A DNA stretch of 64,000 nt, taken from contig NZ_JALJVC010000001.1 of NCBI RefSeq assembly GCF_022967985.1, positions 235,109 through 299,108 on the forward strand, written 5' to 3'. The notes under the pieces are model-generated. The model was not told the DNA's origin, did not search any database, and saw nothing but the letters and a program-made list of their open reading frames with translations. This DNA is from Acinetobacter lwoffii. Its GTDB lineage: Bacteria > Pseudomonadota > Gammaproteobacteria > Pseudomonadales > Moraxellaceae. The position numbers and the translations under genes were made by a program. Positions 9,446 through 20,058 of the stretch are shown in pieces (within the stretch, counting starts at the first letter, position 1; every line of letters starts with the position of its first letter).

Positions 9446-10186
9446 ATGCAATTTGTACCAGGACTTCCACAAGGTGTGTATGTCGGCCAGACTCGCGTTC
9501 ACCATGCGAAAGTACAGCCATCCGCACAGCCTGAGCTTGCAGGTTTTAACTTGGCCTTGCATGTGCAGGATAATGCGCTACGGGTACAACAGCATCGTAT
9601 GGCTTTATTGCAGGATTTCGCTGCCTTTGGCGTAGATAAAATTACCTGGATGACCCAGACGCATAGCACCATCTGTCATAGTATTAATGAGCAGATGCCT
9701 TTTGAGGCACTGGTCGGAGATGGTCTGGTGACGCAGCGTAAGGCGCATGCCTTAATGATGATGACGGCAGATTGCTTGCCGGTGGTATTAGGTAATGCGG
9801 AAGGTACAGAAGTGGCGAATCTGCATGCCGGCTGGCGTGGTCTGGCGGGTGGGATTGTCGAAAATACCATTGCCGCTATGCAGACTCCGCCGACCTGGGC
9901 CTGGCTCGGGGCAGCAATTAGCCAGCCGTGTTTTGAAATTGGTGCTGAAGTAAAAGCAGCTTTTTGCGGTAAATATCCTGAACTGGACAGTGCATTTCAG
10001 GTCGGTGAACAGGCAGGTAAATATTATGCCGACCTGTATGCAATTGCACGTTATATCTTGCAGCAACACGGCATAAATACCGTATTGGGTGGGGATCAGT
10101 GTTCTTATCGTCAAGCAGAGGAATATTTCTCTTATCGCCGCGAAGCTAAAACAGGGCGTATGGCGACATTCGTGTTTATGGCATGA
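9446..10186 (+). CDS. pgeF: Peptidoglycan editing factor PgeF (YfiH/laccase-domain family)
   Basis: Family members are cytosolic and prevent wrong amino acids (Ser for Ala) from staying in peptidoglycan precursors; they were earlier called polyphenol oxidase. The 246-aa product has the family metal-site residues in TQTHSTICH, the TADCLPVV motif with its Cys, and HAGWRGLAGGIV with its His. The start ATG 9446 follows GGAATCGAG. It lies 37 bp after rluD and probably shares its transcript. The flavodoxin-like gene follows after 40 bp. Confidence 0.93.
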   Translation: MQFVPGLPQGVYVGQTRVHHAKVQPSAQPELAGFNLALHVQDNALRVQQHRMALLQDFAAFGVDKITWMTQTHSTICHSINEQMPFEALVGDGLVTQRKAHALMMMTADCLPVVLGNAEGTEVANLHAGWRGLAGGIVENTIAAMQTPPTWAWLGAAISQPCFEIGAEVKAAFCGKYPELDSAFQVGEQAGKYYADLYAIARYILQQHGINTVLGGDQCSYRQAEEYFSYRREAKTGRMATFVFMA

Positions 10187-10226
10187 AAATGTTAAACTTA
10201 ACTGAATTTTTTGGCTTTTGAGCGTT

Positions 10227-10787
10227 ATGTCCCTATCTTCCAAATCTGTTGCGATTGTTTATCACAGTCCTTATGGACACACGGCTAAAGTGGCAAATTT
10301 TATTGCCGATGGTGCACGGGAAACCGGTGTTCAGGTGCATATGATGAATGTCGAACATATAGACTGGGATGTACTGGACGCCGCCGATGCAATTATCTTT
10401 GGTTGTCCGACCTATATGGGCAGTCTGACCTCTGCCATGAAGCTGTTTATGGAACAGTCTTCCAAGCGCTGGCTGGCACGTAGCTGGCAGGGTAAGCTGG
10501 CAGCAGCCTTTACCAATGGTGGTGGACTCAGTGGCGACAAGCTGGCGGTCTTGCAGCAAATCAATCTGTTTGCCATGCAGCACGGTATGCTATGGAGTGG
10601 ATTGCCATTAATGCCGACAGGACGTGCCGTCACGGATCTAAACAGGATGTCGAGCTTTTTGGGTTTAATGACCCAGTCAGATAACGCATCGGTAGAAGTG
10701 ACTCCACCTGAAGGTGATTTAAAAACCGCGTTCTGGTTTGGGGAATATATTGCCCTGACTCTGGCAAGACTGGGCGGTAAAGCTTAA
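10227..10787 (+). CDS. Flavodoxin-like NAD(P)H oxidoreductase (WrbA/NQO type)
   Basis: A flavodoxin-fold protein of 186 aa. The FMN phosphate loop is seen in SPYGHTAKVANFIADGA, and PTYMGSLTSAMKLFMEQ and TNGGGLSGDK supply the flavin-ring loops. This pattern fits FMN-dependent quinone or NAD(P)H reductases related to WrbA. The exact substrate cannot be read from sequence. I chose ATG 10227; an in-frame TTG three codons upstream (10218) is also open. It is followed by a strong bidirectional terminator shared with smpB. Confidence 0.82.
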   Translation: MSLSSKSVAIVYHSPYGHTAKVANFIADGARETGVQVHMMNVEHIDWDVLDAADAIIFGCPTYMGSLTSAMKLFMEQSSKRWLARSWQGKLAAAFTNGGGLSGDKLAVLQQINLFAMQHGMLWSGLPLMPTGRAVTDLNRMSSFLGLMTQSDNASVEVTPPEGDLKTAFWFGEYIALTLARLGGKA

Positions 10788-10797
10788 AGTTATAAAA

Positions 10798-10823
10798 AAC
10801 CTCCGAATGCGGAGGTTTTTTTA
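10798..10823. terminator. Bidirectional terminator between flavodoxin-like gene and smpB
   Basis: Perfect 8-bp stem AACCTCCG / CGGAGGTT with loop AATG. It is preceded by an A-run and followed by a T-run, so it works for both convergent genes. Confidence 0.9.
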
Positions 10824-10841
10824 TATTCAATTTTTAATCCA

Positions 10842-11321
10842 TTATTTATGGAAAATTCGTGCTTTATCACGTTGCCAGTCACGGTCTTTTTCGGTGGCAC
10901 GTTTGTCATGAAGCTGCTTACCTTTGACCAGAGCAATTTCCAGCTTGGCATGTGGACCTTTCCAGTAGCAGGCCAGTGGAACGCAGGAATAACCTTTCTG
11001 GTTAATCGCACCCATCAACTTTTCAATTTCACGGCGATTCAGCAACAGTTTGCGGGTACGGGTTGCTTCAGGCACCACATGGGTCGAAGCACTTAACAAG
11101 GGCTGAACCTGTGCACCAAACAAGAACGCTTCACCATTTTTAAAGGTAATATAACTTTCTACGATGGTCATGCGACCAGCACGCATTGATTTGACTTCCC
11201 AGCCTTTTAATGAAAGCCCCGCTTCAAATTTCTCTTCAATAAAATAATCGTGGCGGGCACGTTTATTCAGTGCAATGGTACCGCCATTATTTTTTTTTAC
11301 TACAATAGATGCTTTCGCCAT
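10842..11321 (-). CDS. smpB: SsrA-binding protein SmpB
   Basis: SmpB binds tmRNA and delivers it to stalled ribosomes for trans-translation. The 159-aa product has [20 protein letters not shown] near the N-terminus, [12 protein letters not shown], and the basic C-terminal tail [19 protein letters not shown] that reaches the decoding centre. Length is normal. It is convergent with the flavodoxin-like gene and divergent from coaD. The ssrA gene itself is not in this window. Confidence 0.97.
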   Translation of the reverse strand: MAKASIVVKKNNGGTIALNKRARHDYFIEEKFEAGLSLKGWEVKSMRAGRMTIVESYITFKNGEAFLFGAQVQPLLSASTHVVPEATRTRKLLLNRREIEKLMGAINQKGYSCVPLACYWKGPHAKLEIALVKGKQLHDKRATEKDRDWQRDKARIFHK

Positions 11322-11442
11322 AATCTGATACTTCCAAACGTGCTGCTATTGTACCGCAACTAGAAATAAGGTGAAGTTTTTTAAATTAATGAGGATTATT
11401 CACCAAAAAAACAAGTTTTTGCTAAAATAAGATTCTACATAA

Positions 11443-12217
<775 letters not shown>

Positions 12218-12243
12218 TCTCGATATTTGATACTATGCCGCTC

Positions 12244-12618
<375 letters not shown>

Positions 12619-12649
12619 ACAAATTTTGATCAAACAGCACAATATGGGG

Positions 12650-12678
12650 TTGACGTGATTTACAGAAAATCCCATAAT
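12650..12678 (+). promoter_or_regulatory. Sigma-70 promoter of tRNA-Met
   Basis: TTGACG (12650-12655), a 17-bp spacer, and CATAAT (12673-12678). The tRNA begins 16 bp after the -10 box. Confidence 0.8.
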
Positions 12679-12693
12679 GCGCGCACAGTTTAA

Positions 12694-12770
12694 GGCTATG
12701 TAGCTCAGTTGGTTAGAGCACCGCACTCATAATGCGGGGGTCACAAGTTCAAGTCTCGTCATAGCCACCA
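12694..12770 (+). tRNA. tRNA-Met (CAT), elongator type
   Basis: A 77-nt tRNA with encoded CCA. The acceptor stem is GGCTATG/CATAGCC, and the anticodon loop is CTCATAA in stem CGCA(C)/(A)TGCG. The overall sequence resembles E. coli elongator tRNA-Met. It lacks the 1:72 mismatch expected of an initiator tRNA. The T-loop reads GTTCAAGTC. Confidence 0.95.
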
Positions 12771-12779
12771 TATTCTGAA

Positions 12780-12809
12780 AAAACCCGCTCCGATTGAGTG
12801 GGTTTTTTT
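12780..12809 (+). terminator. Terminator of tRNA-Met
   Basis: AAACCCGCTC / GAGTGGGTTT stem with one G-T pair and loop CGATT, followed by seven T residues. It separates the tRNA from the KAP NTPase gene. Confidence 0.85.
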
Positions 12810-12840
12810 ATGCCTTTAAAAATTAAAATGAATATAATGA

Positions 12841-14310
12841 ATGAATTGTAAACGAATGAAATTTAATAAAATGACTATAGATCAAATAAATTGGCAGAAA
12901 GATAATTTTGAGAATATTCAAACAGCTTGGGAAGGTGATCTCTGGGATCGACGTCGCTTGGGTGAACAACTGACTAACTATGTTGATCGTCTACAATGTG
13001 ATGCTGTTTTAGCTTTGGATGCTCGTTGGGGTGAAGGAAAAACATGGTTTGTAAGGCATTGGGCAAAGCATTTAGATGATACGAAACATAACGTTATTTA
13101 TTTGGATGCGTTTGCAAATGATTATTTAGATGATCCTTTTCTAACAATTGCAGCTGAAATTAGCCAAGCTTTTAAAGATTCTGATGAAACTGGTATTGAA
13201 GAGATTAATGATTTTAATTCAAAGACTGCCTCAGTGTTAATTTCTTTAGCTGCTGTTATTCCTATGATCGCTGCCAAAGCAGGTATGCATTGGATTGGTC
13301 TAGGTGGTGCAGGTGAAGCTATACAGGAAGTCTATAAACAAGGGCAAGATGTTTTCGATACTGCTAGTGATGAAATAGCATCTAAGGTAAAAGAACAAAT
13401 CGAAAAGAAAATAGAAAATCACCATATTGAAAAACAAACGATCCAAGATTTTAAAAAAGAACTAGCCGAACTTGCTGCTCAATTAGAAAAACCTTTAGTT
13501 TTTATTATTGATGAGTTAGATCGCTGTCGCCCCGATTTTGCAATTCGTCTAATTGAAAGAATTAAGCACTTTTTTGATATTCCAAAAATTGTTTTTGTTT
13601 TAGTAATGAATAAGCCACAATTATTACAATCTATCAAAAGTGTGTATGGTTATGAAGCGGAGATGAATGGTGATTATTTAGAAAAATTTATTGATTTTAC
13701 AGTACATCTTTCTTCAGAAAAGTGTGAAAAAAATTATGAAAATATTATCAAAGAACAACTCTTTCGAATAGGAGAGTTAGCTAATAAAGATGAAGTGAAC
13801 GAGTTCTATTTTTGGGTTTTAGCTTTGCAATTAGAGAAAAAATTAAATCCGCGTGAGTTAGTTAAAAAGCTAAATCAATATGCTTTATTAAGGACAAATG
13901 AAACTAACAAGAATTTAATTCTTATTAGCCTAATGATGACACCGTTATCAGTACAACATGATTATATTAGGTATTTTGAAATAATTATTAAATTCTTATC
14001 TAATAATCTGTATTTAAATAAGAGGGATTTTATGAAAAAACATAACCTTAATTTAAATTTTGATACTAAGTTTGATGCAATTACTGATACTACATGGGTG
14101 CGAGATATATTGAAATGGGATTATAAAGTTGAAGATTTTTTTATGAGTAGCTTTATTCATGAGCATCATAATATTGAGCGAATTAGAGATGATGCTAGTT
14201 GGAAAGAGAGCAAGTACATAGAGTATTTGTCTGCATTTTCAATAAGCCCTTTGAATAAAACTAGTGATTTTATTGAATCTTGGATGAATTATATAAAAAC
14301 TGGACTGTAA
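12841..14310 (+). CDS. KAP-family P-loop NTPase
   Basis: A 489-aa NTPase. Walker A is ARWGEGKTWF (G64-K67-T68). YLDAFANDYLDDPF stands where the family usually has an FNAW-type motif. A hydrophobic segment (about 130-147) is inserted between Walker A and B, as is common in KAP proteins. Walker B with the KAP signature is FIIDELDRCRPDF (about 221-233), followed by VFVLVMNKPQL. KAP NTPases are membrane-linked and often in accessory or phage-defence loci; here no partner gene is adjacent. The second half is very AT-rich compared with its neighbours, suggesting acquisition. Starts at 12856 or 12871 are also possible; no clear ribosome site marks any of them. Confidence 0.85.
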   Translation: MNCKRMKFNKMTIDQINWQKDNFENIQTAWEGDLWDRRRLGEQLTNYVDRLQCDAVLALDARWGEGKTWFVRHWAKHLDDTKHNVIYLDAFANDYLDDPFLTIAAEISQAFKDSDETGIEEINDFNSKTASVLISLAAVIPMIAAKAGMHWIGLGGAGEAIQEVYKQGQDVFDTASDEIASKVKEQIEKKIENHHIEKQTIQDFKKELAELAAQLEKPLVFIIDELDRCRPDFAIRLIERIKHFFDIPKIVFVLVMNKPQLLQSIKSVYGYEAEMNGDYLEKFIDFTVHLSSEKCEKNYENIIKEQLFRIGELANKDEVNEFYFWVLALQLEKKLNPRELVKKLNQYALLRTNETNKNLILISLMMTPLSVQHDYIRYFEIIIKFLSNNLYLNKRDFMKKHNLNLNFDTKFDAITDTTWVRDILKWDYKVEDFFMSSFIHEHHNIERIRDDASWKESKYIEYLSAFSISPLNKTSDFIESWMNYIKTGL

Positions 14311-14312
14311 TT

Positions 14313-14936
14313 TTATGAATTAGATATAAAATTTACCAAGCTAACCACATCATCCGTCTGTAACTTCTCACGCATTTTTAAAAACTGCTTTTCGTCTATG
14401 TCATAGATTTTGATGGAAAGCAGCTTTTCTATATCTTCCTGTGGAAAGCGGTATTTAATAATTTTCGCAGGTACGCCGCCCACAACTGCATAAGGTGGCA
14501 CATCTTTGGTCACGACTGCGCCTGTCGCCACTACCGCGCCTTCACCAAGCTTCACACCTTGCATAATCATTGCGCGTGAACCAATCCAGCAGCCATCGCC
14601 AATAACAGTATCGCCAGCAGGCACAAAACTGCGTGTATCGAACGGAAACGCTGAAATCCAATCGGTACGGTGTAACTGGTTACCTCCCATCATAATTACG
14701 CATTCAGCACCAAAACAGACAAAATTGCCGATATAGAGCTGGTCAATCGGCTTCTCAGGCGTTGCAGGCTTATCATGTAAATAACGCACCACACAACGCT
14801 CAAAACCCTGATCCCAATAAGCTGAGTAGTATGAGTAATTCCCTTTAATGTGAATATTGGGATTTTTCACCGTTTTCGAAATAAACTCGAACTCACACCA
14901 ATGCTTTACAGGAGAATTAATTAACTTTTCAGACAT
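14313..14936 (-). CDS. CatB-like xenobiotic acetyltransferase (hexapeptide repeat)
   Basis: A 207-aa left-handed beta-helix acetyltransferase of the XAT/CatB family, which uses acetyl-CoA. Hexapeptide repeats include [33 protein letters not shown] and [16 protein letters not shown]. The catalytic His is H89 in [16 protein letters not shown], the equivalent block of chloramphenicol and streptogramin A acetyltransferases. Whether the substrate is an antibiotic cannot be told. A TATAAT box lies at 14966-14971 of the complement, but a good -35 is not visible. The bases just before ATG read CCTCCTC, the opposite of a Shine-Dalgarno. It is convergent with the KAP gene, stops 2 bp apart. Confidence 0.85.
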   Translation of the reverse strand: MSEKLINSPVKHWCEFEFISKTVKNPNIHIKGNYSYYSAYWDQGFERCVVRYLHDKPATPEKPIDQLYIGNFVCFGAECVIMMGGNQLHRTDWISAFPFDTRSFVPAGDTVIGDGCWIGSRAMIMQGVKLGEGAVVATGAVVTKDVPPYAVVGGVPAKIIKYRFPQEDIEKLLSIKIYDIDEKQFLKMREKLQTDDVVSLVNFISNS

Positions 14937-14985
14937 GAGGAGGCTATAACTACAAGGAATGCGCCATTATACCGAATTGCACTTT

Positions 14986-15014
14986 AAGCTGAATCAACAA
15001 TCGCAATTCAGCTT
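14986..15014 (-). terminator. Hairpin after ridA (weak terminator candidate)
   Basis: Perfect 9-bp arms AAGCTGAAT / ATTCAGCTT with an 11-nt loop, 34 bp past the ridA stop. There is no real T-run, so intrinsic termination is uncertain. Confidence 0.35.
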
Positions 15015-15048
15015 GTGAAGCAAATCCTAAAGCACGTGCTGATATGAC

Positions 15049-15444
15049 CTAAGCGCTGAGAGGAATACGGGCAATGACTTTAATTTCAAAATCAAAACCT
15101 GCCAGCCAGGTCACGCCAACAGCCGTCCAGTTTGGATAAGGCTTTTGATTAAACACTTGCTGCTTAACTTTCATAATACTTTCAAACTGTACTTCTGGGT
15201 CGGTGTGAAAAGTGGTGACATCGACAATATCATCAAAAGTACAACCAGCTGCTGCCAATGTCGCAGCTAAATTTTCAAAAGCCCGTTCTACCTGTTTTTC
15301 GAAATCTGGTTCTGGAGAGCCATCCTCACGGCTACCGACCTGACCCGATACAAAGAGTAAATCTTCCGATTTGATCGCAGCAGAATAACCATGCTGTTCA
15401 TACAGGGAATGGCGGTCTTGGGGAAATATCGCAGTTCTAGTCAT
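15049..15444 (-). CDS. RidA/YjgF family protein (enamine/imine deaminase-like)
   Basis: A 131-aa RidA-fold protein. Seen are LLFVSGQVGS, FENLAATLAAAGCTFDDIVDVTTFHTD and KPYPNWTAVGVTWLAGFDFEIKVIAR. The canonical RidA Arg in a ...NRP(C)xR context near residue 105 is not obvious, because the loop reads NWTAVGVTWL. This may be a Rid7-like or other subfamily without classical 2-aminoacrylate deaminase activity. I prefer ATG 15444 over 15456 because GAGAATAGAC precedes it. It is divergent from a TetR regulator, with two palindromes between them, so it is probably a regulated target. Confidence 0.86.
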   Translation of the reverse strand: MTRTAIFPQDRHSLYEQHGYSAAIKSEDLLFVSGQVGSREDGSPEPDFEKQVERAFENLAATLAAAGCTFDDIVDVTTFHTDPEVQFESIMKVKQQVFNQKPYPNWTAVGVTWLAGFDFEIKVIARIPLSA

Positions 15445-15498
15445 GTCTATTCTCATTCAATATCTAATTTATCAGTGAGTGAAAGCAACTTGACTTTC

Positions 15499-15515
15499 AC
15501 ATACGCTTCGTATGT
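15499..15515. promoter_or_regulatory. Palindromic operator 1 in ridA-tetR intergenic region
   Basis: ACATACG-CTT-CGTATGT, perfect 7-bp arms. It shares the core CATACG/CGTATG with the second palindrome 28 bp further (centre to centre). It is probably a TetR-family binding site. Confidence 0.75.
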
Positions 15516-15521
15516 AAACAT

Positions 15522-15548
15522 AATTGACATACGGTCCGTATGTCAATT
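15522..15548. promoter_or_regulatory. Palindromic operator 2 in ridA-tetR intergenic region
   Basis: AATTGACATACG-GTC-CGTATGTCAATT, a perfect palindrome with 12-bp arms and 3-bp centre. It lies 33 bp before the tetR start. It overlaps TTGACA, a likely -35 element, so binding would block transcription. Confidence 0.8.
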
Positions 15549-15580
15549 AAAATTTTTATGATGATGAGGTAAAGTAATTC

Positions 15581-16174
15581 ATGTCTGTTCGTGAACAAAA
15601 GATGGCGGAAACCCGCAAGAAATTAATTGAAGTGGCACGCCGTGCATTTGCAGCATATGGCTATGCTGGCACTTCAATGGATAAGCTCACGGCAGAAGCA
15701 GGATTGACCCGTGGTGCGCTGTATCATCATTTTGGTGATAAAAAAGGCTTATTTGCTGCGGTAGTTGATCAAATCGATTCGGAAATGGCTTCATCTGCCC
15801 AGCAGCATCTGGAGCAGCCTGATGATCTTTGGGATGGTTTGATGCTAGAAGGGCGGACCTATATTCAAAATGCCTTAAATCCGGAATTCCAACGCATTGT
15901 GTTGCGTGATGGACCGGCTGTGCTGGGTGATCCTGCACATTGGCCAAGTCAAAACAGATGTTTGCAGTCCACGCGTGAATGTGTTGAGCAATTATTGGTA
16001 GCAGATCGAATTAAAACAGTTGATCCGGAAGCTGCTGCGGTATTTTTAAATGGTGCTGCAATGAATGCAGCACTCTGGGTGGCTTCTAGCGAACATCCTG
16101 AGCAGGTACTCACTGAGGCCTTATATGCATTTAATTTATTTGCATCGGGGTTTTTAAAAGAAGCACAGAGTTAA
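15581..16174 (+). CDS. TetR/AcrR-family transcriptional regulator
   Basis: A 197-aa regulator with the TetR N-terminal helix-turn-helix: TRKKLIEVARRAFAAYGYAG, then LTAEAGLTRGALYHHFGDKK (about residues 12-57). The C-terminal ligand domain (DLWDGLMLEGRTYIQNALN onward) resembles other TetR_C members without pointing to a ligand. The gene is divergent from ridA across 136 bp that hold two related palindromes. It is most likely a repressor of itself and of ridA. Start ATG 15581 follows GATGAGGTAAAGTAATTC. Confidence 0.92.
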   Translation: MSVREQKMAETRKKLIEVARRAFAAYGYAGTSMDKLTAEAGLTRGALYHHFGDKKGLFAAVVDQIDSEMASSAQQHLEQPDDLWDGLMLEGRTYIQNALNPEFQRIVLRDGPAVLGDPAHWPSQNRCLQSTRECVEQLLVADRIKTVDPEAAAVFLNGAAMNAALWVASSEHPEQVLTEALYAFNLFASGFLKEAQS

Positions 16175-16204
16175 TCCGTTTGTAGGAAGCGGATAAAGGT
16201 AAAA

Positions 16205-16226
16205 AACCCCTCAATCGAGGGGCTTT
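16205..16226 (+). terminator. Terminator between tetR and greA
   Basis: CCCCTC-AATC-GAGGGG stem flanked by an A-run on the left. The right side is only CTTTAAAT. The A-run makes it a good terminator for greA on the other strand as well. Confidence 0.7.
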
Positions 16227-16246
16227 AAATTAAATAGCTTTAAATT

Positions 16247-16723
16247 TTAAAGATATTCAACTTTCACAATTTCGTATTCAACTTCACCGTTTGGTGTATT
16301 GATTTTCACATCATCGCCTTCGTTTTTGCCCAAAAGACCACGTGCAATCGGCGAGTTCACTGAGATCTTGTTGATCTTAAAGTCTGCTTCGTCATCGCCT
16401 ACAATTTTATAGGTTTTCTGTTCTTCAGTATCCAGATTTTCAATCGTGACCGTTACACCAAAAACCACACGACCATTCTGTTCAAGTTCTTTGACATCGA
16501 TCACCTGAGCTGCACCCAGTTTGCCTTCGATGTCCTGAATACGGCCTTCGCAGAAGCCTTGCTGTTCACGTGCTGCATGGTATTCCGCATTTTCTTTTAA
16601 GTCGCCGTGTTCACGCGCTTCTGCAATTGAAGCTGTAATACGTGGGCGATCCACTGTTTTCAGTTGGTGTAATTCTTTCTCTAAGGCAATTTTGCCTTCA
16701 GGTGTCATAGGATAACGTTGCAT
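16247..16723 (-). CDS. greA: Transcription elongation factor GreA
   Basis: GreA rescues backtracked RNA polymerase by stimulating transcript cleavage. The 158-aa product begins [18 protein letters not shown], has the acidic coiled-coil tip [19 protein letters not shown], and a C-terminal FKBP-like domain with [13 protein letters not shown]. An in-frame ATG four codons upstream exists (16735), but the sequence GAGGGACAAC just before ATG 16723 is a clear ribosome site. It follows carB on the same strand, separated by a terminator. A paralogue, greB, is at 50284-50778. Confidence 0.96.
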   Translation of the reverse strand: MQRYPMTPEGKIALEKELHQLKTVDRPRITASIAEAREHGDLKENAEYHAAREQQGFCEGRIQDIEGKLGAAQVIDVKELEQNGRVVFGVTVTIENLDTEEQKTYKIVGDDEADFKINKISVNSPIARGLLGKNEGDDVKINTPNGEVEYEIVKVEYL

Positions 16724-16770
16724 GTTGTCCCTCAAAAGTCAGTTGAAAGATATAAAATCTATAAATAAAA

Positions 16771-16800
16771 AAAAGCCCGCCACCAAGAAGGTAGCGGGAC
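16771..16800 (-). terminator. Terminator of the carAB operon
   Basis: On the complement, GTCCCGCTACC-TTCTT-GGTGGCGGGC forms a long stem with one G-T pair, followed by eight T residues. It lies just after the carB stop and upstream of greA. Confidence 0.88.
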
Positions 16801-16814
16801 TTCTTGGAAGCGAA

Positions 16815-19800
16815 TTAACCTTTAGTTAGGTCTTGCAAACGATATACATCCATTGGCAATTTAATTGCTAAAGCTTGGCATACTGCATCCGCACCATTCA
16901 ATGTAGTTGTGTTATACACTTTACCTTGAAGTGCTGAACGACGGATCGAGAATGAGTCTTCTTGTGCTTTTTTGCCTTCAGTCGTGTTAATCACAAGGTG
17001 GATTTCGCCGTTTTTGATACGGTCCACAATATTAGGACGACCTTCAGTTACTTTATTGACACGTTCACATTCAAGACCAGCATCGCTAATCACTTTAAAT
17101 GTACCATCAGTTGCAAGAATCTTGAAGCCTAGGTCAATCAATTGTTTTGCAATACCCGCCGCACGTGGTTTATCAGAATCACGTACAGAGATAAATGCGT
17201 GTTTCACTTCGCCTTCAGTTGGAAGACCTGGTAAACGCTCATTTGCACCTAAAACAGCTTTATAGAACGCTTCACCAAATGTTTTACCAACGCCCATCAC
17301 TTCGCCAGTCGATTTCATCTCAGGGCCAAGGATCGGGTCAACACCAGGGAATTTGTTGAACGGGAACACTGCTTCTTTGACAGAGAAGTGCTCAGGAATA
17401 ATCTCAGTTGTGAAGCCTTGCGACTCAAGAGATTGACCAGCCATGCAACGTGCAGCAACTTTCGCTAAAGATTCGCCGATACACTTAGAAACGAATGGCA
17501 CAGTACGAGATGCACGTGGGTTCACTTCCAGGATGTAAACGTCTTCGCCTTTAACCGCAAACTGAACGTTCATCAAACCGATCACGCCAAGCTCTTTTGC
17601 CATAGCCACGGTTTGACGACGCATTTCGTCCTGAATCTCTTTAGATAGAGAGTAAGGAGGAATCGAACATGCCGAGTCACCTGAGTGAATACCCGCTTGT
17701 TCAATGTGCTGCATGATGCCGCCAATCACAACGTCTTTACCGTCAGATACGCAGTCCACGTCAACTTCGATCGCATCATCTAAGAAACGGTCAAGAAGAA
17801 CAGGCGCTTCGTTAGATGCTTGAACCGCATCACGTAAGTAGCGTTTGAGTTCTTCGTCGTTGTACACGATTTCCATCGCACGACCCCCAAGGACGTAAGA
17901 AGGACGTACTACAAGCGGGTAGCCGACTTTAGATGCTTCAGCCATACCTTCTTCAGCAGATTTTACAATGCTGTTGTTCGGTTGACGAAGTTGCAGACGT
18001 TGAATCATTTGCTGGAAACGTTCACGGTCTTCTGCACGGTCAATCGCATCAGGTGATGTACCGATAATTGGCGCACCGGCTTCTTCTAGAGCACGAGCCA
18101 ATTTCAAAGGTGTTTGACCACCGTACTGAACGATAATGCCTTTCGGCTTCTCGATACGTACGATTTCTAAAACGTCTTCTAAAGTGATTGGTTCGAAGTA
18201 CAAACGATCTGATGTGTCGTAATCCGTTGAAACTGTTTCAGGGTTACAGTTCACCATAATGGTTTCGTAACCGTCTTCACGCATCGCAAGGGCAGCGTGT
18301 ACACAGCAGTAATCGAATTCGATCCCTTGACCAATACGGTTAGGACCACCACCAATCACCATGATCTTGTCTTTCGCAGACGGATTAGCTTCACACTCTT
18401 CATCGTAAGTTGAGTACATGTAAGCTGTATCAGATTCGAATTCTGCAGCACATGTATCTACACGTTTGTAAACTGGCGTTACGCCCAGGTTCCAACGGTG
18501 TTTACGGAATTGTTTTTGTGAAATGCCCATCAAGTCGGCAATGCGAAGATCTGATAAACCTTTACGTTTGAACCCACGGATGTTGTCCGCATTCAAATCA
18601 CCAAAACCTAAAGTTTTGATTTGGTTTTCAGTTTTGATGATGTCTTCGATTTGAATCAAGAACCAGCGGTCAATGTTCGTTGCAGCGAATACTTCGTCTA
18701 AAGTAAAGCCGTGACGGAATGCGTCGCCCACGTACCAAATACGCTCTGGACCTGGAACTTTAAGTTCTTGCAAGATTTTGTCGCGCGCGCCTTCAGCCCC
18801 CACTTCAATTTTTTCGTCAAAACCAGAAGCGCCAACTTCAAGACCACGAAGGGCTTTTTGTACAGATTCCTGGAAGTTACGGCCAATCGCCATCACTTCA
18901 CCGACAGATTTCATCTGTGTGGTTAAAGTCGCGTCCGCTTGTGGGAATTTCTCGAAGTTAAAACGAGGAATCTTGGTAACAACGTAGTCGATTGCAGGTT
19001 CGAACGATGCAGGTGTTGTACCGCCAGTGATGTCGTTTTTCAACTCATCAAGCGTGTAACCCACTGCCAATTTCGCCGCAATTTTCGCGATCGGGAAACC
19101 GGTTGCTTTCGATGCAAGTGCAGATGAACGTGATACACGTGGGTTCATCTCGATCACAACCATACGACCCGTATTTGGACAAATACCGAACTGTACGTTA
19201 GAACCACCTGTTTCTACGCCAATTTCACGAAGAACCGCTAAAGATGCATTACGTAGTAACTGGAATTCTTTATCTGTAAGCGTTTGAGCAGGGGCAACAG
19301 TAATTGAGTCACCTGTATGCACGCCCATTGGGTCAAAGTTTTCAATGGTACATACAATGATACAGTTGTCGTTTTTGTCACGAACAACTTCCATCTCGTA
19401 TTCTTTCCAGCCAATTAAAGATTCATCAATCAATAATTGTTTAGTCGGAGAAAGATCGAAACCGCGTTCACAAATCTCGATAAATTCTTCTTTGTTGTAC
19501 GCGATACCGCCACCTGAACCACCCATGGTGAATGATGGACGGATAATCACTGGGAAGCCGAAACGTGCTTGAATTTCTAAAGCATGTTCCATTGACTCAG
19601 CAACGTCAGCTTTTGGACATTCAAGACCAATTTTACGCATTGCCTGGTCAAACAGTTTGCGGTCTTCAGCTTTTTCAATCGCTTCTTTGGTTGCACCGAT
19701 TAATTCAACATTGAATTTTTCTAAAATGCCGTGCTCATCGAGGGCAAGGGCACAGTTCAATGCCGTTTGACCACCCATGGTCGGAAGAACAGCGTCTGGA

Positions 19801-20045
19801 CGTTCTTTCTCAATAATCGCTGCAACAGTTTGCCAGGTAATTGGCTCAATATAAGTTGCATCCGCCATGGTTGGGTCGGTCATGATGGTCGCTGGGTTCG
19901 AGTTGACCAAAATAACGCGGTAGCCTTCTTCACGAAGGGCTTTACATGCTTGAGCACCTGAGTAGTCAAACTCACATGCTTGACCGATGACAATCGGACC
20001 AGCACCAATAATCAAGATGCTTTTAATGTCAGTACGTTTAGCCAT
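16815..20045 (-). CDS. carB: Carbamoyl-phosphate synthase large subunit
   Basis: CarB makes carbamoyl phosphate from bicarbonate, ammonia (channelled from CarA) and two ATP, for arginine and pyrimidine synthesis. The 1076-aa protein has the two homologous ATP-grasp halves: [20 protein letters not shown] near the N-terminus and [20 protein letters not shown] near residue 560. A C-terminal MGS-like allosteric domain (about 930-1076) ends the chain. Length is normal. carA lies 13 bp upstream on the same strand, and the operon ends with the terminator at 16771-16800. Confidence 0.98.
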   Translation of the reverse strand: MAKRTDIKSILIIGAGPIVIGQACEFDYSGAQACKALREEGYRVILVNSNPATIMTDPTMADATYIEPITWQTVAAIIEKERPDAVLPTMGGQTALNCALALDEHGILEKFNVELIGATKEAIEKAEDRKLFDQAMRKIGLECPKADVAESMEHALEIQARFGFPVIIRPSFTMGGSGGGIAYNKEEFIEICERGFDLSPTKQLLIDESLIGWKEYEMEVVRDKNDNCIIVCTIENFDPMGVHTGDSITVAPAQTLTDKEFQLLRNASLAVLREIGVETGGSNVQFGICPNTGRMVVIEMNPRVSRSSALASKATGFPIAKIAAKLAVGYTLDELKNDITGGTTPASFEPAIDYVVTKIPRFNFEKFPQADATLTTQMKSVGEVMAIGRNFQESVQKALRGLEVGASGFDEKIEVGAEGARDKILQELKVPGPERIWYVGDAFRHGFTLDEVFAATNIDRWFLIQIEDIIKTENQIKTLGFGDLNADNIRGFKRKGLSDLRIADLMGISQKQFRKHRWNLGVTPVYKRVDTCAAEFESDTAYMYSTYDEECEANPSAKDKIMVIGGGPNRIGQGIEFDYCCVHAALAMREDGYETIMVNCNPETVSTDYDTSDRLYFEPITLEDVLEIVRIEKPKGIIVQYGGQTPLKLARALEEAGAPIIGTSPDAIDRAEDRERFQQMIQRLQLRQPNNSIVKSAEEGMAEASKVGYPLVVRPSYVLGGRAMEIVYNDEELKRYLRDAVQASNEAPVLLDRFLDDAIEVDVDCVSDGKDVVIGGIMQHIEQAGIHSGDSACSIPPYSLSKEIQDEMRRQTVAMAKELGVIGLMNVQFAVKGEDVYILEVNPRASRTVPFVSKCIGESLAKVAARCMAGQSLESQGFTTEIIPEHFSVKEAVFPFNKFPGVDPILGPEMKSTGEVMGVGKTFGEAFYKAVLGANERLPGLPTEGEVKHAFISVRDSDKPRAAGIAKQLIDLGFKILATDGTFKVISDAGLECERVNKVTEGRPNIVDRIKNGEIHLVINTTEGKKAQEDSFSIRRSALQGKVYNTTTLNGADAVCQALAIKLPMDVYRLQDLTKG

Positions 20046-20058
20046 GATGCTTCCTTAA

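Noticed and set aside
12694..14312. Integrative element inserted in tRNA-Met
   Set aside because: The tRNA 3' end is not repeated after the KAP gene, and no integrase is present.
16724..16735. Longer greA start at 16735
   Set aside because: The extra codons contain the GAGGGAC ribosome site of the downstream ATG.
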